A stretch of 64,000 nt of DNA from Acholoe squamosa (lineage: Eukaryota > Annelida > Polychaeta > Phyllodocida > Polynoidae), in assembly GCA_949317995.1 (NCBI GenBank), contig OX439048.1:23503495-23567494 (forward strand), read 5' to 3'. The notes under the pieces are model-generated. The model did no database searches. It was given only the letters and a program-made list of their open reading frames with translations, and had not been told where the DNA came from. Positions 37,662 through 49,000 of this stretch are shown in pieces (the stretch's first letter is position 1; every line of letters begins with the position of its first letter). The translations under genes were made by a program, and so were the position numbers.

Positions 37662-38273
37662 CAGGAGTCAGGGTTCCAACTATTTATGGGTCATGATTTT
37701 AACTGACTTTTACCTGAAATTTATCGGCTTTGAACTGACCAAATATTGGATAATTTACAGGGCTCATGAAAAATTCCAGGGTTCCCACTATTCATGGGTC
37801 ATAGTTTTAACTGTCTTTTAACTGACTTTTACCTGACATTTATCGACTTAAAACTGACCAAATATTGGATGATTAACAAAAACAAAAAAAATCATCCACT
37901 GTCGAGCAAGGGTATTTCAGAAATTTTGCAAATTCGCGAGAAATTTTGAGTCATCCCCCTAAAATAGTCAAAACACCAATTTTAACTGTGACCTTTTCCT
38001 AAAATATCTTTTTAACTGACCTTTTAAAAAAGGGTTTAATTGACTTTTAACTGACCAGTGGGAACCCTGAATTCATCCACTCTCTATCGAAAGTGTTAAG
38101 GAAATCTTGCAAATTCACATGAAATTGAAATCTTGACAATTACCCCCCCTAATTTAGTCTCTACACCATATATAACTGACTTTGTCCACAAAATTTCTAT
38201 TTTAATGACTTTGAATTGACCTTTAAAGAAAAAATAGGTTTAACTGACTTTTAACTGACCAGTGGGAACCCTG
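37662..38273. mobile_element. Outer hAT-like MITE, interrupted by a second copy
   Basis: It runs from CAGGAGTCAGGGTTCC to AGTGGGAACCCTG. CACTACT occurs on both flanks (37655-37661 and 38274-38280). The interior has repeated TTTTAACTGACTTTTA. It is split at 37777 by a closely related copy. Confidence 0.65.
37777..38069. mobile_element. Inner hAT-like MITE nested in the previous one
   Basis: It starts CAGGGTTCCCACT and ends AGTGGGAACCCTG. AATTC is duplicated on both sides (37772-37776 and 38070-38074). Removing the inner copy and one AATTC restores the interior seen in the inner copy itself (AAATTCATCCACT compared with AAATCATCCACT). The 5-bp duplication is therefore well supported. Confidence 0.75.
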
Positions 38274-38734
38274 CACTACTTCCAGTTTACCTAAATCATT
38301 CACAGTACTCCCTTTGGATTATTCGCCCTACCTCCTGGACCATTTGCCCTACCCCTTCTAACATGGGAAAGACTGGGAGTGAACTATTCCCTAACATTTT
38401 GGAGGCAGGAACAGTCAGTTTGGCTGCAAAAGGAATCATGATGAGACCTCTGTTCTAATAGAATTTGAAAAATACCCCTATTAAAGGACTCTCCATAAAT
38501 GAATAATGGGTAATTTTCAATGAATAAAAGATACTTTTTTTTTAACATTTCTAGAAGATTTTGCTATGACCGATGCCATGTTTTTATGGTGTAGGGTCAG
38601 TATCAGTAGGGTTGTTGTCCCTTCAAAATGTACGAGAGATGGATATTATCATGGTTTGAAGGGCCCCTGATTCTGGCGAAAAGTCCTGGTGAACTGTCTC
38701 AAATGAAATTAAATTCTGTCCAACTGCCGTAACT

Positions 38735-39085
38735 TGCGGCTCATAGAGTTTCCACCAGTTGTTAAATCTCGGCCTTATCTCATACATTCACGCCCCTCTG
38801 AGTCAGGTTCCATATACTTTTTCCTCTTTGTGATGTTTACTTTCCACTCATATATCTAAATAACCAAACATATCTAACCATCCTCTGATATATATGTACT
38901 AGACACAGTCACCCTCTATCCAAATATATGGAGATATATTGTGAGAAATCTATGGGTACTTTGTCATAAGCCATAGGCATAGCAGTAAATATCACAAAGA
39001 GGGAAAAATGCATGGAACCTGACTGAGAGGGGCATGAATGCACGAGATGAGCCCCGAGATTTGCAACTGGTGAACAGTCTATAGA
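38735..39085. repeat. Inverted repeat with arms of about 100 bp
   Basis: The left arm (about 38735-38835) contains CAGTTGTTAAATCTCGGCCT and then CAGGTTCCAT. The right arm (about 38985-39085) is its diverged reverse complement (ATGGAACCTGACTGAGAGGG and onward). The middle holds about 150 bp of AT-rich sequence. It is probably a foldback element. Confidence 0.6.
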
Positions 39086-39979
39086 ATCTGAAAAAAAAAA
39101 AAATATCTAAGGATACTGTCCCTACTCGTAGAATCATGGATTGGCAAAGATAGGGGCCACAATGATTGGCTTTGAAACAATTGAAATTATCTTTGAGGCT
39201 GAGAAGTTGGGTAGGGTTCTGCACTACGTAGAACGAATGTGTATTGTAGAGCAAATAACCTATTTGCTCTACATACCCATTTGCTCTAAATAGACTAAAA
39301 CCTATTGAATGTAGAGTATGAACTTCATTTTGACAAGACTGAGTCTGAAGATGACACATACAAATACAATGGTCCATCTATTCAATAGACTACTGTCTTG
39401 GCAAAATGGTTTAAGACACAGAAAAGGTTGTTATTTTTGGACAGTGTGTACATAGGTGAAACGATATTGTGTTTTTGGAGTATCTGTAAAAATTCAGTTT
39501 GACTGTCAGTGACAACTATTTAACCATCAGCATCTGTCATACTCGAGTTCACGAAACTCATCACAATCCGTACTACAACAACACTTGCCGATAGAGACCA
39601 AAATCTCCCCCCTATTGCATCTAGAATACCCACATTTTGTATTAGAACTATTATTCTTAAGTTTGCGTTTGCAAAGGCATGGAGCATAGAGAGTTCAATG
39701 AACAACACATTGTCGATGACATGGTAAATGCACCTACATTTTATCTTGATCACCTGGCAAAGCGTCCGATCAGAGTTTTCAGTGACGGACACCTGTGTTG
39801 TGATCGGAGGACGAGCGTGGCAAGTATATGTCCGGTGTTTCTCTAAATCTTATCCTGTAGCTAATATACACACTATGGCGTTTGCCTTTTCATCAACAGA
39901 TTGCATCCTCATCGGTATCGGTATATTTACAAGCGTCAATTAGCAGAGAATGCAAAAATAATATTATTTTTCATATTTC

Positions 39980-40081
39980 AACCTGGAAAATGGCTGCGGC
40001 CCAGTACGCATGCGGATTCTATCCCAGGGTTCCCTTGTCCCTTATCTCACGTGAACCGGCGAGACTACCAAAACAAACAAG
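39980..40081 (+). promoter_or_regulatory. Likely AARSD1 core promoter and 5' leader
   Basis: The 100 bp before the ATG contain an E-box (CTCACGTGAAC) and no TATA box. The start codon sits in AAGATGGCGCC, which resembles the YY1-type element that often overlaps starts of TATA-less housekeeping genes. The transcription start was not located. Confidence 0.4.
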
Positions 40082-43000
40082 ATGGCGCCTGCAGGTGCTC
40101 TGGCGTGCCAGCGTGATAGCTACCTGAAAGAAGTTAGTATACCACGATTGCTTTCCTCTACGTACTTGAATAAGAAATTATAACTTATTGTACTTATTTA
40201 ATACTGTTTTAAGGTACCCAGACTTTACAATCTGCTGTTTTCATTGAATGAACGGTAGACTGAGTATCGGGCTTGGGACCGACGGCCGATAGTGTTATCT
40301 TAGAAAACAAGAGGGCGCCACTGTAAAGTGTTCACGATCGTTCACGATAGGTGGCGTTCAATGTTTTGGCGCCCTCGCCTTAGCCAGCCATCCCTCAAAG
40401 TCATCTTGTGCCACGCCCCTTTCCGTCTGCTGGGAAGCTTGTGCTCCTACATTCAGTTAATCTGATTCGATAAGACCTTCAATGGGAAGACTATAAAAAT
40501 AGGAGTTTAGGACGGATCAAAGAACCTGTGAACCCACAAGGGGTCTCATAAGTTGATTGATTGATTTGTGTTTTACAGCACTTTAGCGGCACTAAGTGGC
40601 TATCCCGTGCTTCACAGGTTGATAATTTAACAGAGGAATGTGTCAGTGCCCGCGCATATGTGCACCACACACATCCTGAGGGGATAGGAAAGAGGAGACA
40701 TAGACCCTTTTAAGTGGGCTAGGGAAGCCCGGGGTCTCATAAGTGGTTGGGTCCCCCTCCAGCATCGACATCGGGCCAATGTTGGCTGCCCATTGCATTG
40801 GGGCGATGTAGGCCCGATGGCCGATCAATGGCATACCGAATGCTAACATTGGGCCAATATTGGTAGGACATCGGCAAAAGTGGCTGACCATTTGCCGATG
40901 CTGTTGTGTGCTGTCCAAAAGGCAACGTTGGGCCTATGTTGGCATTTGGTTGGCACCGTAGGGCCTACGTAGACAGGATGGGCAGCCGATGTAAAGCTGA
41001 TGGTTGGACCAATGTAGGCCAAATGTTATGCCAATGTCTTTGCTACCTGTGGAGTGGTCATTAGGCCTAAAAAAAAATGTCGTGTTCAGGGGGGTTGAAA
41101 AAATTAGGGTAGGTCGGAAATTTTTTTATTTTGGAATTTTATTTTAAATGCTGGCTGTAAATTTCCGCACCTATGCAACGCGAATTGTACTTATGGGATC
41201 ATAAAAAAACTTCCTTTTGTCGATAAGTGCCAAAAAATCAGAAAAAAGTTAGGGTAGGGCCAAAAAATTAGGGTAGGTAGGCCTGAACACAACAACTTTT
41301 TTTAGTCTTTTGTTTATCAACGGAAGCAAGAGCCTGTCAACAAATGAGTTTTCATGTATTTGATTAATAAAGGCCAACAAAAATAAAGGTTGTGTTTCAG
41401 GTAACATGTTGAAAAAAATTAGGGTAGGTCGTTTTTTTTAACTGTTTCAAAGACTCTTGACGAGTCCTGGTGTACTCGGGTGTGAGTCATGGAGACTCAG
41501 GGATACTGTGGTCGTAGATATTTTTGCTGGTATAAATTTTCGAGGAAATAGGAAAAAGGACAATTTCGCTTATACTTAAATTCACAGATTTTGGAAAAAG
41601 AGACTAAGGATATTGATATTTTCTCAGTTGGAGAGGGATGAGGTGACAGGCATTGTGAGACATAATCTGAAACAGTAGGCCTATCACAGGGAACTGGAAC
41701 AACAAATTGTTTGTGTTCAAAGGAAATTTAATTTGTTGTCCCTATTAGCGGGGTAGATAGCCATTGTATTCATTGCGTTAGCTTTGACACTTTGATTCAG
41801 AATGCAGTAGCAGCTACAAACGTACCTAGCAAGGTGCTAAATGCTTTCCAACCCACTTCCAGTTACTACTGAACCAACACTGTCTCTTTCATCTCCTGCT
41901 CTGGAAAATTGCCCTCATACCGTAAACTCCCGCGTATAAGACGTGTCCTCTACGCCAAACAAATGCCTGGTGCGTCTTATAGGATGTACTGAAATTGGGG
42001 GTGCGTCTTATACGAGGGGTAATTTTACAATAGAATAGTACCGTAATCTCCCGCGTATAAGACGTGTCCTCTACGCCAAACAAATGCCTTGTGCGTCTTA
42101 TAGGATATCTTAAAGTTGGGGGTGCGTCTTATACGCGGGGTTTTCCAACATCTCATTTGGGAAAATGCGCCGTTGACAGCTTGAACTCATAGCGCCAGCA
42201 CCGCGGCAGACCGGGAGGTGTCGACGCGCTCGCCGGGGATAAGGCCCACCATACGCCGATGACAGCTTGAACTCATAACACGAGCAGCGCGGCAGACCAG
42301 GAGGTGTCGACGGGCGCTCGGCGGGTTTGACGCCGACCGTGTGCCGGTGACAGCTTGAACTCATAACACGAGCAGCGCGGCAGACCGGGAGCTGTTGATG
42401 GGCGCTCGGCGGGTTTGACGCCGACCGTGTGCCGATGACAGCTTGAACTCATAGCGCCAGCACCGCGGCAGACCGGGAGGACCGACGACAGCATAGACTT
42501 AAGATTTCTTTTAATTTTTTTGGGGGTGGAGGGTGGGGGGGGGTGCGTCTTATACGCGAACCCCCCCCTGCTGAGTTGGGGGGGCGTCTTGTACGGTTTT
42601 TTTTTTACAAATCGATTCAGAGGGGTTGGATGCGTCTTCTATGCGAACCAGCATACCCTGAGTTTGGGGAGCGTCTTCTACGCGCACCGCGTCTTCTACG
42701 CGGGAGATTACGGTACTAAATTTACAAAATTGAGCCCTAAGAGGTGCGTCTTATACGCGAAAATGCTTCTGCTGATTTTGGGGTGCGTCCTATACGTGCA
42801 CCGCGTCTTATAGGCGGGAATTTACGGTAATAGTATTTATTTATGGCTTTATATTCACTAATGACATACATACGCAGACTTTTGATTTCCGTGAAATCCA
42901 CGAAAATATGTAGAGCGTGAAATAAAATATGACCACAGTAACTATTGACTGAAAACTTTGCCAAAAACCTATATTTTTTTCAAAAAATGGAGAAAAAAAT

Positions 43001-46000
43001 TAGGGTGGGTTTGAGGGGGGCATACAAATTTCAGACCCCTCCTGAGGGGGGGGGGTTAAAACTTTTGACCGCTTGGGGGAGCATAAAAAGTTGGGGGGAG
43101 CATAAAAAGTTTACCCTCTTTTTTAGCAAAAAATCATGCGCGCTACTGTAGATCTAAGAGGGGCCTGAAAATTCTCGCTGATAAATAATGACAACTCCCT
43201 AAAGAGCTCTGGTCAGATGTTTCAATTTATCCTAAATACCGGTCTGTATGTCTTTAGACTTTGAGTGAATATTAATTTTTTTAAGATGCATAGCATATAT
43301 GGGACTACCTAATTGACAGATATTGAACAAGTAACCAATGGATAACTCATGACGAGTGTGTGTTAGTGAAGGATAATGACACGAGGCCATAGGCCGAGTG
43401 TTATTAGCCTTTGCTAACACACACGAGTCTGTATGTCTTTAGACTTTGAGTGAATATTAATTTTTTTAAGATGCATAGCATATATGGGACTACCTAATAT
43501 ATTGACAGATATTGAACAAGTAACCAATGGATAACTCATGACGAGTGTGTGTTAGTGAAGGATAATGACACGAGGCCATAGGCCGAGTGTTATTTGCCTT
43601 TGCTAACACACACGAGTCATGAGTTATCCATTGACTACTTATTTTATACCACGAAACCAATAAATAATCAATAGAATACCAATAAATTCAATTTGTAAAC
43701 AAAAATTATTCCCCCTCCCCGGGACTCGATGCCAGCCATTGTGTGTGTACACAGGTACATACACCTCGGTGCCCGGCAGCGGACAGCGACAGCGCCTGTC
43801 TCGGCTCGGACAGGCAGCGGCACACGGCTAAAGATTTCAATGCGTCTCACTGTTATGTTTGTGTAGAATACACCTCGTCGCCTGGCAGCGGACAGCGACA
43901 GCGCACACGGCGAAAAAAGATGCGTCTCGCTGTTATGTTTGTGTATAATACACCTCGTCGCCCGCCAGTGGACAGCGACAGTGCACACGGCGAAAAAAGA
44001 TGCACCCGGACCGGGGCTCGAGCCACGGACCTCTCACGGCTGAGCTCAACGTGCTAACCGCTAGGCCACGGCGTCTCCTCCCTCCTCGGCTTGGCTATGT
44101 TTGAATGCGTCCCGTGGTTATGGTAGCGGACAGCCCGCAGTCGTCACCTTCCCGGGCTTTGTATCATAGCAAGACGTGGTTCGAACCAAGGGTATCTCGT
44201 CAGTCCCTGTGGCGCAATGCATAGGGGGTTGGACTAGGAATCTTAGGTTGCAGGTTCGAGCCCTACCATGGTAATGAAATAGTCTGTTGGTTTTAACATG
44301 TAACATATGACATGGAAGGACATGAGAGGCGTGCGGTTATCCATGGATAACCGCAAGGGGTGCGGGTTATCCATGGATAACCGCACGCCTTAGAAAATTG
44401 ATGCTAAAGTATACAGGGTGTGCAATATCGACAGGTATGTGTATGGGAATAGCCACGAAAAAGCACTGTGTACCCCAGAAATCGTGGTATAAAGCTCACT
44501 ATTGGTAGTGTACAATGTATATACATTATATATGTAGGTTACTTGTATTTATTTGAGCTATGTGCCCAGTAATGAAAGAAATTTGTTTTTATCATGTAGT
44601 TAAAGACCAAGGTGGTCTCGTGTGATCCAGCAGAATTGAAGACCATCGTGAATGGGAAGAAAACGAAGCTTAGTGCTTTTGAGATTGTTTTAGAAGATAC
44701 TGTACTGTTCCCCGAGGGGGGAGGACAGGTGAGTCACACATATAAAATATGTATCTGTAGCGTTCTACCCCTCGATGTTATATCGAATCTTTCGATAAAC
44801 AACGAAGAACAACTATTCAGGTTCCAGTTAAAACTTTATTGTCTAATAACACATAGGCATCAGCCGTTCTCGATCACAGTTACAGGTGGCAGAGTTTGAA
44901 CTCTATTGCAGGTTCGACACTAGGCCTTCTAGTGTCTAGAGTTAATATTCCACATGAACCCCCTCTGTGCAGTAGCACAGAGGAGTATTAGAATATGGTA
45001 GCCGGGCAGCCGCCGACCATTGCTCACAATGGTCAGTCGGGGCTGGACTGACCCTGAGGAAGGCCGTACAACGGCCTTATATACACCGGAGTCGAGGGCC
45101 ACGTGACCAAGTGGTGACGTGGCGCTGGACTCCAGCGCCCCCAGGCGTCGGGTAATAGAGGTGCTCTCGACGCCGCCCACGAGGACCACGAAGGTACCTC
45201 GAAGACGACGCGGGACCACCACATATCTATATAACAACTTACAGTTTGATTGAATAGATCAGTATGGGTAAATTGTACATTCAAGAAACAATGTGTTACA
45301 GGTTGTCGTAAGCAATGATTTTCTTGTATCAACCTTCTTTCGCTATTTTTTTCAAACGTTAAGCATTAATTCTAATTGTGTCATTGGTCGTAAGGCCACA
45401 CCAAATTAAAAAGTTGGTCTATGGATTTCCAGTTTTAGAAAATGGAGCGGGAGGGCGAAATTTAAATTTTATTTTATAGGAATTTATTTGTCTATGGATT
45501 TTGCATAGCCAAGACTTGTAGAGGGCAATTTTTTTTTTGCTCCTTTGCTCAGATGTCTATTTCAACCTTTTCGCACCATATATATTGGAATCAACATTTG
45601 CAGACCTATCCAATGAGTGGTCTGCCATTTCTGTACCTTCTTTGGTTGACCCTTGAAGTCTTTTTGAAAAAAAAAAAAAAAAATCACATTTCTCCGAAAA
45701 TGGTGGGGGCGGGATCCATTGACATGAACTTTTTCAAATAAAAATAAAACTTCCATCTTCGAAAATAAGGAGCGGGAAATCCATAGACCAACTTTTTAAT
45801 TTGTTGTGGCCTAATGTTGACATCAATGAAACTGTGGGACTCATATTTTTCTTTTTCTTTTTTCATGAAGCCGGATGATAGAGGCACGGTGAGCAGGACT
45901 CTTTTTTATTCTATACATTTTTCAACAACATACCCTACCATAAACACTGATGAATGAATAAGAAATGATAGCCTTTTAAAGAATGAAAGTAGGGGATAAA

Positions 46001-49000
46001 ACTGTCAAGAGTGTCAGTAATTCCAGACCCATTCTCTCACTTAGGCCATACCAAAAAAATAAGTTAGTCTACGGATTTCCCTCTCCATATTTTCGGAAAT
46101 ACAATTTTTTTTTCTTTGAAAAAAGGCCCTTCCCAATTTCTGGGAATCTAAAATCTTGGTAGCCTGCACACCCAAATTAACGATTTTGATCTCAATGATA
46201 CAATCTTTTCCAGGGGATTGATTGAGTGTTGTTTGCCCCCCCCCCACCTTTACATGTTACTTTTGTATTACCGGTACTTTTCCTTACCAACAGATAAATG
46301 GCCATGAAGTTCTGCAGGTGGTACGGAGGGGCGGGGAGGCGGTGCATTTCCTCCCTGTGCCGCTGGACGCGGGTACTGAAGTGGAGCTGAAAGTGGATTG
46401 GAGCCGGCGCTGGGACCATATGCAGCAGCACTCTGGTAAGTGTCATTGCTCCAACCAAAAAGACATTATTTCAGCTTTTACTCCACCCATCATGATGCAG
46501 GGACAAACTGGTTGCAGAGTTAACTACTGTTAAGGTTCCTTATTGAGCTATGTAGGCAAGTTAGTATATCATGCAAAGATAAAAGGTAACTATAATTGTG
46601 TATGTGTAGAGACTAAACAACACTAAGGTTGGAGAATGCTCAGAGGTCAAAGGATAATGAATGTGAGAGCTTGGGTCACATGAACAGGCATGAACTATGT
46701 ACCAGTGGTGAACTAGTGACTCAAAGCCTATGTTGAACTATGTGCTGGGGATGAACTCATGACTCGAGGCCTGTATGAACTATGGTGAACCCATGTACTG
46801 GTGATGAACTTGGAGTGACTCACAGATACCTGTGAACTGTGAACCAGGGACTGGGCCATGACATGACATGGGATAGTGAACTCACACAAACTGAACCCAA
46901 CTCAACCCTGAACTCAATTCTATGACATAGTTGGGGTCATGACCTCTTAGACTATATTAGATCGGTCAGACTGCCAATCTGCAGGGGGAAATTAAGTGAA
47001 CATATTGCTGGCGAAGACAAAGAGCTATCGGACTTGGGATTACTAACTGTTGCTGAAATCAGGGTGAATTGCTGTGTGTGAGACTACCCATGGATAGTGC
47101 TGCCACTCAGTTGGGCAGTAAGGACTTATAGACATCCATGGCCCATGAGACTGAATTTTGGAGCATTCTCTGAATTGGACATTTACCATTACTTTGGATC
47201 ACTGTGATGTTGTGCATACCAGTTGTGAATATCAGCAATAAAATGTAAAAGCTTATTATCTCACAAGTGCTCTGTGGCTAATACAAATGAGCGCGTATTG
47301 GTCAATTTCCTACAAGCATTAGATCATTTTCTGGGGACATTACTGCTAACTACATCAGTGGTACTGGAGACAAGGTAAGCAGATAAGACCGTAATATATG
47401 TGCATTTATCCCAGAACACAGACACGCTCAACATATGGTGGAGTTCCCAAAGGATTTTTGCTGGAATCTACAAAGAATTCACACTGGTAATATCATCAAA
47501 GCACTCATCATGAAAATGTGTACAGAGTATGTCTACTCAGGAAGGGAGTGAAGAAGGTACAAAACAGTCACCATCTGATGAAGAAGAAATAGGCTTTGGA
47601 AAACACACACATTCAGTGGGTCCACCCTTAGATGTTTACCTGGTTACCAACAGAGTTTTTATAGCCGGTATATGGTATACACCAAGAGAGACTGAAAAGC
47701 TACTAGGTTGGCCAGAAAAGGTAAAGCATGTCTTGCCTCTAGGAGACATCGATAACCAGTCAGCTACCCAGTCCAGCGAACAGATCAACAACCTGTCATT
47801 GTGTTCATATGGTCAAACCATCCCTCCGGGAGCCGTAAGACTACAACAAACTCCAGCAAAGGAGGCGTTGTATGAACCCAGAGGAGCGGTCGGGAAGAGG
47901 GACAAAACTACATTAACAGTTTCTCAAAAGTTAGCTCGACAACAGGAAAGAAGAGCAGCTCAACAGGACATTGTAGTGTCCTATGAGAAAGGTGTCAGTC
48001 AGTTTTGATACAGGGCCAACTCTAAATATTCTAAATCATGTATTTAGATAAGATTGCTGATCTTCACAGCCTAGATTTTCAGATCATGTACGCCCAAATA
48101 CTTTATGTCTTGGACTCTTTACCTTGATTTGAGTTCATGTCAATTTAAGATAAATAAAAGAAATTGAATAGAAACTACATGTTACCTTGCTTTTAATCAT
48201 ATCATTTTAGGGCAGCACTTGGTGACGGCAATTGCTGATGAGGTGTTTGGCTTCAAGACGACCTCGTGGTAATTGCTCTTTGATAAGATTTTCAGATTAA
48301 AAACAAATCGTTTCAGTGCTTGCAGAGTACCGTAAATATTCACGTATAAGGCTTCCCTTGAGTATAAGACACACCCTGAGTGCATAACCATATGGGGCCG
48401 TTAGAGTCAGGTTTTGGCCCTTGAATTTCGCACATGAGGTGCATCCAGACTTCTGTAATTTCCTCGTTAATAGGCTTAGTTATTCTAGTACATGTATATA
48501 TAAACTGTGGTTTCGATGTAAGGATTTACGGTAGTTTGGTAACATCCTAAACCCTGAAACCTTCTTTGTTTTCTTGTTAAAAAGGCCTAAAGGAACTGCA
48601 TTTAATGATTAATTTTTCCCGATGAGTTTCTTTCATTGAAAGAAGCTTTCTTACAAATGAATGTATTGTTAATTTTATTATTCAGATATTTGTTAAGCAT
48701 AGTAAACTTATTGACATATTGACAGGAACCTAGGGGAGAAGACTTCTTATATTGAGCTAGACACACCATCTATGTCAGAAGAACAGAGAAGTAAAGTGGA
48801 GAGACTTGTCAGTGAAAAGATAATAAGCAGTATCCGTATGTACCCTACGCTATATACAGGAGTCGACGACCCTGCACTAAAGGAAGTAAGTACATTCGGA
48901 CAACCGCAACCCGCTTTGATTTTACATTTGTGTACAGAGCAGCATGACATATTTGGGTATTGATACACTACTCCACTGCAAACGGAAAATTAGATTTAGT

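Larger units (their letters stand above)
33495..39979. other. Region between the two divergent genes, no gene recognised
   Basis: This must contain the remaining 5' exon(s) and promoter of MBD5/6, but I could not place them. On the minus strand near 36027-36037 AACATGGCGGGC resembles a YY1-type start-site motif, which is one candidate. The rest is AT-rich and holds the MITEs listed separately. Confidence 0.4.
41918..42829. mobile_element. Outer family A MITE, interrupted by a second family A copy
   Basis: It starts TACCGTAAACTCCCGCGTAT and ends GGAATTTACGGTA. The interior reads ATTTTACAATAGAATAGTA up to the insertion and continues CTAAATTTACAAAATT after it. This matches the uninterrupted interior seen at 34974-35187 (read in reverse). 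It is in AARSD1 intron 1. Confidence 0.8.

Noticed and set aside
42110-42494. Minus-strand frames of 73-84 codons
   Set aside because: They lie in the 88-bp minisatellite; the repeated peptide follows the DNA repeat.
44205-44290. Functional tRNA-Arg gene
   Set aside because: A and B boxes fit, but the anticodon stem is imperfect and the acceptor arms do not pair.
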